Below the pieces are notes generated by a model. The model ran no database searches. It was not told where the DNA came from and saw only the letters and a list, made by a program, of their open reading frames with translations. From the NCBI GenBank assembly GCA_030452365.1, contig JAKDMK010000008.1, positions 1 through 17,934 of the forward strand: a stretch of DNA of 17,934 bases, in the 5' to 3' direction. Of the stretch, positions 5,946 through 15,523 are shown in pieces. The first letter of the stretch is position 1. Every line of letters begins with the position of its first letter. This stretch comes from Nitrococcus sp. (lineage in GTDB: Bacteria > Pseudomonadota > Gammaproteobacteria > Nitrococcales > Nitrococcaceae). A program made the translations under genes and the position numbers.

Positions 5946-7754
5946 TTACTCGTTCGCCGCCTGCAGCGGTTCGGGCGCATCGCGAAACTGCAGTGCCGCG
6001 AGCCGCGCGTACAGCCCGTGCTCGTTGATGAGCTTGTCATGGCGGCCGCGGGCGACGATATGCCCCTGATCCAGGACCAGGATTTCATCCACTTTGCGCA
6101 CGGTGGCAAGACGATGGGCGATGATGAGCGTAGAGCGTCCACGCATCAGCTGCTCCAGCCCGTCCTGAACGAAACGCTCGCTCTCGGCATCCAAAGAGCT
6201 CGTCGCCTCATCGAGCAGCAGCAATGCCGGATCGCGCAGGATGGCACGGGCTATGGCGATGCGTTGGCGTTGCCCGCCCGAGAGGCGGACCCCACGCTCA
6301 CCGAGGAAGGTGTCAAAGCCTCGGGGGAGCTGATCGAGGAATTCAGCCGCATGTGCCGCCTCGGCGGCTTGGCGGACTTGCGCATCGGACACGATCGAGT
6401 GTCCATAGCGGATGTTCTCCCAGGCATCCGCGCCAAATATGACCGGGTCCTGCGGAACCAAGGCCACGCGCTGGCGCAACTGCCGCGGGTCGGAGGAGCG
6501 AACATCGATGCCATCGAAGCGGATCGCGCCTTCATCGGGGTCATAGAAGCGCAGCAACAGGTGCAGCACGGTTGTTTTGCCCGCGCCGGAAGGACCCACC
6601 AGCGCAACCTTCCTACCCGGCTCTAAAGTAAACGAGAGCTTGCGCAGTGCGGCGGTCGCGGGCCGCGAGGGATAGTGGAAGGTCACGTCGCACAACTCTA
6701 CCTCGCCCCGCGCCGGCTCAGGCAATGCAACTGGGTGGGCGGGTAGAGCGATCTTCGGCTCGGTGTTGAGCAGCTCCAGCATGCGCTCGGTGGCGCCAGC
6801 GGCGCGCAGCAAATTGCCGGCCACCTCACTCAAGGCACCGATCGAGCCGGCGACGAGCACCGAGTAGAAGACGAAAGCCGAGAGCTGCCCGCCGGTGAGC
6901 CGGCCGGCCAACACGTCATGGCCGCCCACCCACAAAACTATGCTGATGGCCGTGAAGGTAAGCAACATGACCACGCCTGTGAGGAGAGCGCTCATCCGGG
7001 TACGCTTGATAGCGGTATCGAAAGCGGCTTCTACCTGGTTGCCATAGCGTTCCTCGTCGACGCGCTCATGACAGAAGGCCTGAACGGTGCGGATACCGTA
7101 TAAAACCTCACCCACGTAGGCACCGACATCGGCGATCCGATCCTGGCTTTTGCGTGACAGCCTGCGCACCCGGTGGCCAAGCAGCCAAACCGGCGCGATG
7201 ACAAGGGGTACACCGAGCAGCACCAGGAGCGCGAGCTTGGTGCTGGTGATGGCAAGCATCACCAAGCCGCCGGTGATCAGCAGCGCGTTGCGCACGGCAA
7301 TCGCGAGCGTCGAGCCGACTACCACCTGTAGTAGTGACGTGTCCGTGGTCAGGCGCGAGATGACCTCGCCCGTGCGGGTCACCTCGAAGAAAGCAGGCTC
7401 AAGCTTCAGCACCTGGGCGAAAACGGCGCGGCGGATGTCGGCCACCACCCGCTCGCCGATCCAGGTGACCAGGTAGACACGGGCCGCAACCGAGGCAGCC
7501 ATCACCACGACAACGACCAGAAAGAACAACAGGGCTTGGTTCAGGGCCGCGGCCGAGCCGTTGTTCAAGCCGTAATCCACCACATGCCGCAGGACCACAC
7601 CGAAACCGAGTACTGCGCCGGCGGCAATCAGCAGCGCGAGCAGTGCGCAAGACAAAGCACCGCGGTAGGGGCGCAGGAACGCAAACAGTTGCCTGAGAAC
7701 CCGCAGGTTGCGGCTGCCTGGGCGCTGTTCCGTGAGCGGCTGGTTTCTGGGCAT
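5946..7754 (-). CDS. MsbA-like ABC exporter half-transporter (fused membrane and ATPase domains)
   Basis: At 602 residues this is the standard length for an ABCB-type half-transporter that works as a homodimer in the inner membrane. Six membrane segments occupy about 34-315. The ATPase domain follows with Walker A GPSGAGKTT (387-395), Q-loop VPQDP (433-437), signature LSGGQ (491-495), Walker B ALLLLDEATSSLD (510-522) with catalytic Glu516, and H-loop His547 in IIAHRLATV. All catalytic residues are present. The nearest group is the MsbA-related lipid or drug exporters, and the substrate cannot be told. The start MPRNQPL has a GGGAG 14 nt upstream. It converges with the redox operon, with 84 bp between the stops, and appears to be a single-gene unit. 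Confidence 0.95.
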   Translation of the reverse strand: MPRNQPLTEQRPGSRNLRVLRQLFAFLRPYRGALSCALLALLIAAGAVLGFGVVLRHVVDYGLNNGSAAALNQALLFFLVVVVVMAASVAARVYLVTWIGERVVADIRRAVFAQVLKLEPAFFEVTRTGEVISRLTTDTSLLQVVVGSTLAIAVRNALLITGGLVMLAITSTKLALLVLLGVPLVIAPVWLLGHRVRRLSRKSQDRIADVGAYVGEVLYGIRTVQAFCHERVDEERYGNQVEAAFDTAIKRTRMSALLTGVVMLLTFTAISIVLWVGGHDVLAGRLTGGQLSAFVFYSVLVAGSIGALSEVAGNLLRAAGATERMLELLNTEPKIALPAHPVALPEPARGEVELCDVTFHYPSRPATAALRKLSFTLEPGRKVALVGPSGAGKTTVLHLLLRFYDPDEGAIRFDGIDVRSSDPRQLRQRVALVPQDPVIFGADAWENIRYGHSIVSDAQVRQAAEAAHAAEFLDQLPRGFDTFLGERGVRLSGGQRQRIAIARAILRDPALLLLDEATSSLDAESERFVQDGLEQLMRGRSTLIIAHRLATVRKVDEILVLDQGHIVARGRHDKLINEHGLYARLAALQFRDAPEPLQAANE

Positions 7755-8269
7755 AGTTCAGTTCAACTCCCAAAGATCGCTAACTGCTGCGCAAGACAGC
7801 TACCAAACCTGAACCCGATTTTCCGACGAACGGTACTTGAGAACGGCACGCCTTGACCGCATGTCCGCGGCCATGACGAGCGTTGGGGCTCCAAGCATTT
7901 ACGCTTTGCAGTCGAACGTCGACCGCGCTAGCGCCTGTGCTTTTGGACCTGCGGAATTCGTCGCAGTCTATCGTAACCATTTTCATCTCTACAGGGGTTG
8001 TGCATGGCTATCCAAAAAGGAAACGCGCAGAAGACTATCAATGTGGCACGCATGGCCGCCGATGCGATCGGCTTCGGGACAGGCGGCGCAGGGGATGGGC
8101 CGAACAATCGAATGCGTCAGCTCTATCTCAGACGCGTATCAGGTAGAGCTGGAAGACGACTGCGCGCGCTCATCGCGCAGCGCACAAACTCGAATGGCCA
8201 ATAATGCTCAGCCAGCCATCGGTCATGCGCCCGCGCTACGGAGCTTGCGATTAGCGGCTCAAGCGCGGG
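7755..8269. other. Gene-poor stretch
   Basis: About 515 bp without a convincing gene. Overlapping frames are open on the plus strand (7837-8307, 7883-8146), but none resembles a known protein. The best small candidate starts at ATG 8004 (MAIQKGNAQKTINVARMAAD), with AGGGG 7 nt upstream, and runs to 8204. It would give 66 residues, and its Arg-rich second half looks like read-through of non-coding sequence. The promoter of the ABC exporter must lie near 7760-7850, but I see no clear -35/-10 pair. Confidence 0.3.
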
Positions 8270-8473
8270 TCATGTGTTGCGCCTACCAGTCTCCAGGTTT
8301 AGCCTGAGCGCCACCGCATCGAAAGTGACGCTTATCTGCAGGCACTCGCCGCTGCGCTCGATCACCTCCCAGCGCAGGGTATCATTGTCGATCCAACCGT
8401 TTTCGTGGCGGAACACGCTGAGCTCGCGACAACGGCGAAGGTAGGCTTCGATCTTATCCATGGTCTTCGGCAT
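8270..8473 (-). CDS. Small hypothetical protein, 67 residues
   Basis: The product begins MPKTMDKIEAYLRRCRELSV and continues FRHENGWIDNDTLRWEVIER. It has a protein-like composition with a helical start and a beta-rich rest, and no signal peptide or membrane segment. I do not recognise a family. ATG 8473 has AGGGGC just upstream and is preferred. ATG 8461 (MDKIEAYL) and a TTG at 8491 are alternatives. It is transcribed away from the Wadjet operon, with about 160 bp between the starts, so the two may share a regulatory region. A link to the defence system is only positional. Confidence 0.5.
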   Translation of the reverse strand: MPKTMDKIEAYLRRCRELSVFRHENGWIDNDTLRWEVIERSGECLQISVTFDAVALRLNLETGRRNT

Positions 8474-8556
8474 CGCCCCTGTAGCCTTCAATTATGGCGC
8501 TTGCGCACTCACATGAGCTAAAAAGGGAGTGAATACAGCCCGCAAAACCGTTTCAA

Positions 8557-8562
8557 TACAAT
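8557..8562 (+). promoter_or_regulatory. Possible -10 element upstream of the Wadjet operon
   Basis: TACAAT at 8557-8562 matches the -10 consensus at 5 of 6 bases, but the -35 at a 17-bp spacing (TACAGC, 8534-8539) is poor. Further downstream GGAGGATAACTCC (8608-8620) forms a 4-bp stem with an exposed GATAA loop just before the first start codon. The intergenic region 8474-8631 is relatively AT-rich, as expected for the operon promoter. Confidence 0.25.
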
Positions 8563-8631
8563 CTGTTGAACCAGCAATGAGGGGGCTTGTATGTGGCAGC
8601 AGTCACCCGGAGGATAACTCCTAGCAGGCAT

Positions 8632-10158
8632 ATGATCTCACGCGACCTCACAGCCGAACTGTTTCGCCATGTCAGCGCCGAAAAGGCACCGCTATACCGC
8701 GCCGTGCTGAAAACCTTTGCTACGGCCAAACGCCAATTCCGGTTGCATCTTCGACCCGATGAAGTGCGCGCGGAGACCGCTTGGCCCGGTAAGACGCCGG
8801 AAATGGAGGAGCTGCAACAGATTCTCGGGCAACTGACCGAATGGGGCAATCTGCAGAAGCAGGCGGATACGGCGCGCGTGGCCACGATCGAGGACTTCTA
8901 CCGGGCGCGTTTTCTGTACCAGCTCAGCCGCGAGGGTGAGGCGGTGGAAACCGGGCTGGCCGCGTACGCGCAGGCACTGGCGCGGCGTGCCGAGCTGCAG
9001 ACCGTGGCGCTGGAGGATATCCAGACGCAGCTTGCGGCACTACAGCGGTTAGCGAGCCAGGAGCCACGCGATCCGACCGCAATTCATCAGACATTGCGCG
9101 AGCTGGTGCATGTTTTCGAGGGCTTGGCCGGCAACGCCGAGGATTTTATGGCCGGGCTGGGGCGCACGGTCGAGCTCCAAGGCGCCGAGGCCGTGGCGGT
9201 GGTCGCTTACAAGGACCGCCTGATCGATTATCTGGAGCGCTTCATCGGTGATCTGGTGGCGGCATCCGGCCGCATTGCCGAAACCATTCTGACCCTGGAG
9301 CCGGCGGACGAGTTGCTGGAATTGGCGGCCTGTCGCGAAGCCCGCGACGCCGCGCCGGGCGAGGATGACGCCACCGAGCAGGTGGCCGAGCGGGCACTGG
9401 CGGCCTGGCGCGAGCGCTGGGCGGGTCTGCGCGGCTGGTTTCTGCGCAGCGACTCGGGCCCATCACAAGCGCAGCGTCTGCGCGCCCGCGCGCGCTCGGC
9501 CATCCCGCGCCTGCTGTCAGCGATTGCGCGGGTCAACGAACGGCGCACCGGGCGCAGCGACCGCACCGCCGATTACCGTGTGCTCGCGCGCTGGTTCGCC
9601 CAGGCACCCAGCGAGGCCGACAGTCACCGTCTCTGGCGTGCCGCGTTCGCACTGGCGCCCGCGCGTCATCTGGCGCTGACCACTGAGGCCGACGTGGCGG
9701 CCGCCACGTCCTGGACCGTTGCGCCCGCGATTGCCATTCATCCGACCCTGCGCGAGCGCGGCCGCTTGCCCACCGCGGGCGGGCCGCCGCGCATCCGGGA
9801 TCGTGCCAGCGAGCGCGCCTGGCTGGGCCGGCAAATGGCCGAAGAAGCAGCCCAGACACGCGCCGCGCGCAAACGCCTGGCGACTGAGGGGATCGTTCGC
9901 TTGTCAGAACTGGGCAGGCTCGACCGCCACGCCTTCGCGCTGTTTCTGGAACTGCTGGGCGAAGCACTGGCCGCGACGACCGATCCGAGGGAGCGCATCG
10001 AGCGCCTGACCACCGACGGCAGCCTGTCGCTGCTGCTGGAGCCGATTGCCAACGCACCGGTAATCGAGCTGAAAACCGAGCTCGGCGTATTCGCCGGCCG
10101 CGATCACTGGATCCGGGTTCGAGAAGTCGGCGTGCCATCTGCAGTAGAGGTCGCCTGA
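8632..10158 (+). CDS. jetA: Wadjet type II subunit JetA (DUF2397, TIGR02677), kleisin-like
   Basis: This gives a 508-residue soluble protein, mostly helical, of the TIGR02677/DUF2397 family. It begins MISRDLTAELFRHVSAEKAP, followed by LYRAVLKTFATAKRQFRLHL, the conserved N-terminal block. In Wadjet, JetA is the kleisin-like subunit that bridges the SMC ATPase heads, as MukF does. The ORF extends upstream to a TTG at 8587. I chose ATG 8632 because it begins at the conserved block. Its ribosome binding site is not ideal: GGAGG is 19 nt away and AGCAGG only 3 nt. The stop overlaps the jetB start as TGATG (1 nt). The identification rests on the sequence together with the three following genes, which keep the canonical type II order. 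Confidence 0.88.
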   Translation: MISRDLTAELFRHVSAEKAPLYRAVLKTFATAKRQFRLHLRPDEVRAETAWPGKTPEMEELQQILGQLTEWGNLQKQADTARVATIEDFYRARFLYQLSREGEAVETGLAAYAQALARRAELQTVALEDIQTQLAALQRLASQEPRDPTAIHQTLRELVHVFEGLAGNAEDFMAGLGRTVELQGAEAVAVVAYKDRLIDYLERFIGDLVAASGRIAETILTLEPADELLELAACREARDAAPGEDDATEQVAERALAAWRERWAGLRGWFLRSDSGPSQAQRLRARARSAIPRLLSAIARVNERRTGRSDRTADYRVLARWFAQAPSEADSHRLWRAAFALAPARHLALTTEADVAAATSWTVAPAIAIHPTLRERGRLPTAGGPPRIRDRASERAWLGRQMAEEAAQTRAARKRLATEGIVRLSELGRLDRHAFALFLELLGEALAATTDPRERIERLTTDGSLSLLLEPIANAPVIELKTELGVFAGRDHWIRVREVGVPSAVEVA

Positions 10159-11360
10159 TGGCCGCCATAATCGACGCCCGCAGCCGCGAGATTGAGGAGC
10201 AGCGCGAGCGTGCCCTGAGAGCATTGTTGTCCCGGCCGCTGATGACCGCCGACCATCGCGTCTTCGGTCTGGTGCGCGCTCATGCCGATCATCTACGCGA
10301 CTGGCTCGCGCGTGAATGCGGCTGGGTGCTGCGTGTAGAACGCGAGTACGCGCGCCTGCTCAAGCGCCCGGCGGACGTCATGGACAGCCGGCGCGGCACG
10401 GCGGGCTTCAATCGTAATCGATACGTTCTGCTGTGTCTGGCGCTGGCCGTGATCGAGCGCGAAGAAGTCCAGACCACCCTGCAACGGCTGGGCGAGCGCC
10501 TGATCGCCGAGGCGGCCGCGCCCGAGCTGGCCGCGACCGGCTTTGCGTTCACCCTCGACAAGCAGACCGAACGGCGCGATCTGGTGCAGGTGTGTCGGTT
10601 GTTGCTGGATCTCGGCATTATCAGCCGCGTGGCCGGCGACGAACAGGCCTACATCAACCAGTCAGGTGATGCGCTGTACGATATTCACCGGCCGATGTTA
10701 TCGGCACTGCTGGCCGGTGACCGCGGCCCCTCGGCCCTGACCGGCGCGGATGACGGCGATTGCGAGGCGCGCCTGCGAGCACTCGTGGCCGAAAACGTCC
10801 CCGAAAGCGAGGGAGCCCAGCGTACCGCCATACGCCATCGGCTCGCGCGGCGTCTGCTCGATGATCCGGTGGTGTACCTGGACGAGCTCGATGCCGAGGA
10901 ACGTGAGTATTTCAGCCACCAACGCGGTGCCATGTGCCATCGCCTGGCCACGGCCACGGGCCTGACGGCGGAACACCGCGCCGAAGGCTCGGCATTGGTC
11001 GACGAGACCGGGGATCTTACCGATGCGCCCTTGCCGCAGCAGGGCACGGATGCCCACGCCACGCTGCTGTTGGCCGAATTTCTAGCAACCCGTATGCGCG
11101 CGGGCGATGAGAGTCCGGTGCCGCACGCCGAAATTACCGCCTTCATGCGCGCTGCCGCACGCGATCACCGCAAATACTGGCGCAAGGCCGCGCAGGAAGC
11201 CGGCGCCGAACGCGAATTGGCGAGTGCCGCGCTGAACCACCTCGAGGCACTAAACTTGGTCAGCCGCCACGGTGAGACGGTGCGCCCGTTACCAGCCGTA
11301 TGTCGCTTCCGTTTGGGCGAATCCCGCGTGCAGCAACAGGATTTACTGGCCGACCTATGA
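10158..11360 (+). CDS. jetB: Wadjet type II subunit JetB (DUF2398, TIGR02678), KITE/MukE-like
   Basis: The 400-residue product matches the TIGR02678/DUF2398 family in length and pattern. It has a helical N-terminus (EIEEQRERALRALLSRPLMT) and winged-helix-like segments such as AVIEREEVQTTLQRLGERLI. A later part reads LLLDLGIISRVAGDEQAYIN. In the Wadjet complex JetB is the KITE subunit that binds the kleisin, as MukE does in MukBEF. Start and stop are both overlapped: ATG 10158 shares a base with the jetA stop, and the stop TGA 11358-11360 overlaps the jetC start in ATGA. Such overlaps suggest coupled translation and fixed subunit ratios. No catalytic motif is expected or seen. Confidence 0.88.
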   Translation: MAAIIDARSREIEEQRERALRALLSRPLMTADHRVFGLVRAHADHLRDWLARECGWVLRVEREYARLLKRPADVMDSRRGTAGFNRNRYVLLCLALAVIEREEVQTTLQRLGERLIAEAAAPELAATGFAFTLDKQTERRDLVQVCRLLLDLGIISRVAGDEQAYINQSGDALYDIHRPMLSALLAGDRGPSALTGADDGDCEARLRALVAENVPESEGAQRTAIRHRLARRLLDDPVVYLDELDAEEREYFSHQRGAMCHRLATATGLTAEHRAEGSALVDETGDLTDAPLPQQGTDAHATLLLAEFLATRMRAGDESPVPHAEITAFMRAAARDHRKYWRKAAQEAGAERELASAALNHLEALNLVSRHGETVRPLPAVCRFRLGESRVQQQDLLADL

Positions 11361-14300
11361 ACGACACTGCCGCGCCGGACGCGGTTCTGCCGCAACCACA
11401 CATGTCGCGTTGGCAACCGCTGCGGGTCGGGCTGGTCGAGCTCTACCACTACGACAGCGAAGAGTTCTGGTTCGAGGATGGTCACCTGATGCTGCGCGGC
11501 AACAATGGTACCGGCAAATCCAAGGTGCTGTCGCTAACGCTGCCGTTTCTGCTGGACGCCGACCTGTCGCCGGCGCGTCTGGAGCCCGACGCCGATCGCG
11601 GTAAGCGCATGGACTGGAATTTGCTCATGGGCAATCGCTACGACCGCCGTACCGGCTACACTTGGATCGAGCTCGGGCGCGTCGATGACAATGGCGACCC
11701 GATGTATCTCACGCTGGGTTGCGGCCTGCGTGCCACCGCCGGCCGGCGCAGCGTCGATTCCTGGTTTTTCGTCACCGAGCAGCGTGTCGGTGTCCAATTA
11801 TTTCTGATCAGCGAGCAACAGACCGCACTGACCCGCGAACGGCTGACCGAGGCTGTGGGCAGCCACGCCGTGTTTACCGCCGCGCGCGACTACCGGCGCG
11901 CGGTCGACGAGCGCCTGTTTGGCCTTGGTGTCGAACGCTACCGCGCGCTGATCGACACGCTCATCCAGCTGCGCCAGCCGCAGTTGTCCAAGCAGCCCAA
12001 CGAGCAGAATCTGTCCGACGCCCTGTCGCAGGCCTTCCCGCCGCTGGATCGCGTGGTGCTGGAAGACGTTGCCGAGGCCATGACCCAGCTCGACGAGTAC
12101 CGCGACGAGCTCGATGATTACGAATCGATGCAGAAGTCGGTGGCACGGTTCAACCACAGCTATGGCCAGTACGCGCGCATACTGGCGCGCCGGCGCGCAC
12201 GCCTGCTGCGCCAGGCCCAGACCGCGTTCGATAGCGCGCGAACCGAGGCCAGAGCGGCCAGTGACAGGTACGCCGAGGCCAAGCAGATTGTCGAGGCGCA
12301 CGAAGCCGAGCTCGACGACGTCGGCGCGCGGTTATCGGAAACCGGCGGTCAAATCGAAGCCATCAAGGACAGCCCGGAAATGCGCAGCGCGCGGGATCTG
12401 CACCGCGCCCAAAGCGATGCCGAACGCGCCCGCCGCGACGCGGAAGCCGCGACGGATACCCGCGAACGCGCGCACAAGCGCCATGCGCAGGAGGCGGAAA
12501 CCGTCGAGCGCCGACAACAAACCAGTACCGCTGCGCGCGAAGCGCTGGCGGCGGCGATCGATATGCAGCGCGAAACCGCACAGGCCGCCGGTCTGGCAAG
12601 CGCCCACAATCAGACCTGGGGTGAGGCCGTAACTGCGGATGCCATTGCCCAAAAATCGGCGCCGGCGCGCGCTGCCATCAAGCGGGCGCAGGAAGAACTG
12701 GCGGCACAACGCAAAGCCCAGATTGGGCAGATTCGCAAACGCCTCGACGCTACCGACGCAGCGCGGCAGCAACACGCGCAAGCCGCCAGCGAACGCGACG
12801 CCCGTTTTGCCGACAGCGAAGCCGCGGAAACCTCGGTGCGCGAAACCCGGCAGGCGCAACAGGCCGAAGCCAAGGCACACATCGAGGCCTGGCGCGAATT
12901 CATCGACAACACGGCGGATCAGCTGGCTGCCCGCTGGCCGGACGTCGAGGAGACCCTGGCCGACTGGGTTGTCAGCCTGGACGGCGCATCAAAGCTGGAT
13001 CAAATGCTGGCCGAGGCCGAGCGCGAACAGCGTGCCAAGCTCACGAACCGCGACAGCGACCTGCGCCAGCAGGAAACCACGCTGCAACAGGAACTGGAAG
13101 CGTTGCGCGCCGAGCAGGCAGGGCTGGCCGAGGGTCGCCAGCTTGAACCGCCGGCGCCACTCACACGTACCGCCGAACGCGGTAGCCGAACTGGCGCACC
13201 GCTCTGGCAACTGCTGGATTTCCAGGCCCAAACCGACGCGACACAACGCGCGGGTATTGAAGCCGCGCTGCAGGCCAGCGGCGTGCTCGACGCCTGGGTG
13301 ACACCGGCCGGGAGTGTGCTGGATCCCGATACGCAAGACGTCTGGCTGGTCGAGCGGCCGCGCCAAAAACACAATCTTGGTGATTTGCTGCGCATCGAAA
13401 TCGATAGCAACAACCCCCGCGCCCGCGCGATCGACACCGAGCGCGTGGCCGGCGTGTTGGCCGGAATCGCGCTCGGTGACGATGCCGCGACCGAGTTCTG
13501 GCTCGCAGATGACGGCCGCTATCGTATCGGCCCCAGCCAGGGCGCCTGGAGCAAGTCCGAGGCCGAATACATCGGCTTTGCTACCCGAGAGGCCGCCCGC
13601 CGCCGGCGGCTGCAAGCGCTGGCCGCCGAAATCGAGGCGCTGACAGCACAACTGGCGGAATTGGCCAAACAACGGCGCGAGCTGGCGCGCCGGCACCAGG
13701 CATTGGATGAGCTCATGCGGGAGCGCCCGGGCGCCGACGCGCTGCGCCAGGCTCACGCCGATCAGAGCGCCGCCGAGCGCAACGCCGTTGGGGCACGGCA
13801 ACGGCTAGGCGAAGCGGAAGCCAATCTCGAACGCGCGCGCACGGCCTGGGAACGCGCGCGGCAGGAACTGGAGATCGATGCCCAGGACACCCGCTTGCCC
13901 GCCGAGCGTGCCGCGCTGGAAACGATCGCCGGCCATCTGGCCGACTACCGCCATGAAATCGTCACCACGGCCGCCGCCGTGCGCGAACACGCCCAGGCGC
14001 TCGCCGAGCAAGCCGATCAAGTTACGCGCGAGCAATCTGCCAGGGCTGATCTCGAAACGGCCACCGAACGCGCACTGCAGCAACAACAGCAGGCAACTGC
14101 AACGCGAGCGCGTTATGAAGAGCTGCAGAGCCTCGTGGGCGCAAGCGCCGAGGCGGTGCTTGCTCGGCTGGCGACGCTGGAAAAGCGACAGACCGAACTC
14201 AAAACGACGCAAGACGAAACTAGAAAACAGTTCGTCGATGCCCGCGAAAAGCTCGGCGGCGCACGGCAACACGCCCAGGATAGCGAAACACGCCGCCAGG

Positions 14301-15523
14301 AGCAGGAGCAGGCACGGCTGGAGGCCGTCACGCATTTTCAGGCGTTCGCCGAAACCGGCCTGCTGCGCGCCGCCGTGCCGGATATATCGCCACCAGAAGG
14401 CGACAAAGCCTGGGCCGTCGACCCGGCCCTAACCTCGGCACGGAATACGGAGCAGGCGCTCGCGGATGTGTCCGCCGCGGACGAGGACTGGAAGCGGGCA
14501 CAGGATCGTCTCGGCAACGAATTCACCGAGTTGCAGCGGGCCATGTCAGCGCGCGGCTATGCCAGTTCTGGCGAACCCGGTGATCACGGCTTTGTCGTGC
14601 GGGTCGTGTTCAATCAGCGTCAAGAGGCGCCGGATCGACTGCAAACGCTGCTGGAATCTGAAATCACGGAGCGCCGCAACCTGCTCACGGCCAAGGAACG
14701 CGAGATCATCGAAAACCATCTACAGGCCGAAGTCGCCGCGCAGTTGCAGCAGCTCATGCGCGAGGCCGACGAGCGCGTGCGCCGCATCAACGAAGAGCTC
14801 GATCAGCGCCCGACTTCGACCGGAGTCAAATTCAAGCTCGTCTGGCAGCCGCGCGACGATGCCGACAGCGAGCAACTGACGAATCTGACCGATGTGCGCA
14901 AGCGCCTGCTGAACAAGGTCACCGATGCCTGGTCGCCCGAGGACCGCGCCGCAGTGGGTGCCTTTCTACAGCAACGGATACAGGCCGAGCGGGAGCGCGG
15001 CGACGGCGCGGCCCGCATCGACCAGCTCGCCACGGCGCTGGACTATCGCGCCTGGCACCGATTCCGCGTGCGCCGCTGGCAGGACGGCCAGTGGCGGCCG
15101 TTATCCGGGCCCGCCTCCAGTGGCGAGCGCGCGCTCGGTCTGACCGTGCCGCTGTTCGCCGCCGCCGCCAGCCACTACGAAAGCGCCGCGGCGGTGGCGC
15201 CGCGCCTGGTGCTGCTGGACGAGGCCTTCGCTGGTGTCGACGATGCCGCCCGCGCGCACTGCATGGACCTGATCCGCGAGTTCGACCTCGACTTTGTCAT
15301 GACCAGCGAGCGCGAGTGGGGCTGTTACGCCGAACTGCCGGGGGTATCGATCTGCCACCTCATTCGGCGCGAAGGCGTCGATGCCGTTTTCGTGTCGCGC
15401 TGGCGCTGGAATGGCAAGGTGCGCGAAGCCGCGCCCGAACCGCGTCATGCGCTGGAACAAGTGCAACAACACGCTGCGCAACAGCACATAGCACAGGCCG
15501 ATGCCAGGTCCGGAACCGCTTGA
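11357..15523 (+). CDS. jetC: Wadjet type II SMC-like ATPase JetC (TIGR02680)
   Basis: The 1388-residue product is the ATP-driven motor of the system. The N-terminal head has Walker A GNNGTGKS (48-55). The C-terminal head has the signature SSGERALG (1254-1261) and Walker B LVLLDEAFAGVDD, with Asp1288 and Glu1289. Between them are two long Ala/Glu/Arg/Gln-rich coiled coils, at about 270-600 and 760-1080. They are separated by a globular hinge-like section at about 632-755 (AGIEAALQASGVLDAWVTPA onwards). This is the RecN/MukB/SMC architecture at the usual family length. In Wadjet, ATP-dependent loop extrusion by JetABC is thought to sense circular DNA size. The start at 11357 overlaps jetB by 4 nt. 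An open extension to 11300 is not needed. All ATPase residues are intact, so the protein should be active. Confidence 0.95.
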   Translation: MNDTAAPDAVLPQPHMSRWQPLRVGLVELYHYDSEEFWFEDGHLMLRGNNGTGKSKVLSLTLPFLLDADLSPARLEPDADRGKRMDWNLLMGNRYDRRTGYTWIELGRVDDNGDPMYLTLGCGLRATAGRRSVDSWFFVTEQRVGVQLFLISEQQTALTRERLTEAVGSHAVFTAARDYRRAVDERLFGLGVERYRALIDTLIQLRQPQLSKQPNEQNLSDALSQAFPPLDRVVLEDVAEAMTQLDEYRDELDDYESMQKSVARFNHSYGQYARILARRRARLLRQAQTAFDSARTEARAASDRYAEAKQIVEAHEAELDDVGARLSETGGQIEAIKDSPEMRSARDLHRAQSDAERARRDAEAATDTRERAHKRHAQEAETVERRQQTSTAAREALAAAIDMQRETAQAAGLASAHNQTWGEAVTADAIAQKSAPARAAIKRAQEELAAQRKAQIGQIRKRLDATDAARQQHAQAASERDARFADSEAAETSVRETRQAQQAEAKAHIEAWREFIDNTADQLAARWPDVEETLADWVVSLDGASKLDQMLAEAEREQRAKLTNRDSDLRQQETTLQQELEALRAEQAGLAEGRQLEPPAPLTRTAERGSRTGAPLWQLLDFQAQTDATQRAGIEAALQASGVLDAWVTPAGSVLDPDTQDVWLVERPRQKHNLGDLLRIEIDSNNPRARAIDTERVAGVLAGIALGDDAATEFWLADDGRYRIGPSQGAWSKSEAEYIGFATREAARRRRLQALAAEIEALTAQLAELAKQRRELARRHQALDELMRERPGADALRQAHADQSAAERNAVGARQRLGEAEANLERARTAWERARQELEIDAQDTRLPAERAALETIAGHLADYRHEIVTTAAAVREHAQALAEQADQVTREQSARADLETATERALQQQQQATATRARYEELQSLVGASAEAVLARLATLEKRQTELKTTQDETRKQFVDAREKLGGARQHAQDSETRRQEQEQARLEAVTHFQAFAETGLLRAAVPDISPPEGDKAWAVDPALTSARNTEQALADVSAADEDWKRAQDRLGNEFTELQRAMSARGYASSGEPGDHGFVVRVVFNQRQEAPDRLQTLLESEITERRNLLTAKEREIIENHLQAEVAAQLQQLMREADERVRRINEELDQRPTSTGVKFKLVWQPRDDADSEQLTNLTDVRKRLLNKVTDAWSPEDRAAVGAFLQQRIQAERERGDGAARIDQLATALDYRAWHRFRVRRWQDGQWRPLSGPASSGERALGLTVPLFAAAASHYESAAAVAPRLVLLDEAFAGVDDAARAHCMDLIREFDLDFVMTSEREWGCYAELPGVSICHLIRREGVDAVFVSRWRWNGKVREAAPEPRHALEQVQQHAAQQHIAQADARSGTA

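Noticed and set aside
6018..6626. 202-codon plus-strand ORF
   Set aside because: It is antisense to the ABC exporter ATPase domain, whose motifs are all intact.
7837..8307. 156-codon plus-strand ORF
   Set aside because: No recognisable domain, no clear ribosome binding site, odd composition, and it overlaps the better-supported small minus-strand gene.
8587..8631. Upstream TTG start for jetA
   Set aside because: The extra 15 residues contain no conserved sequence, and GGAGG lies inside them. ATG 8632 begins at the conserved block.
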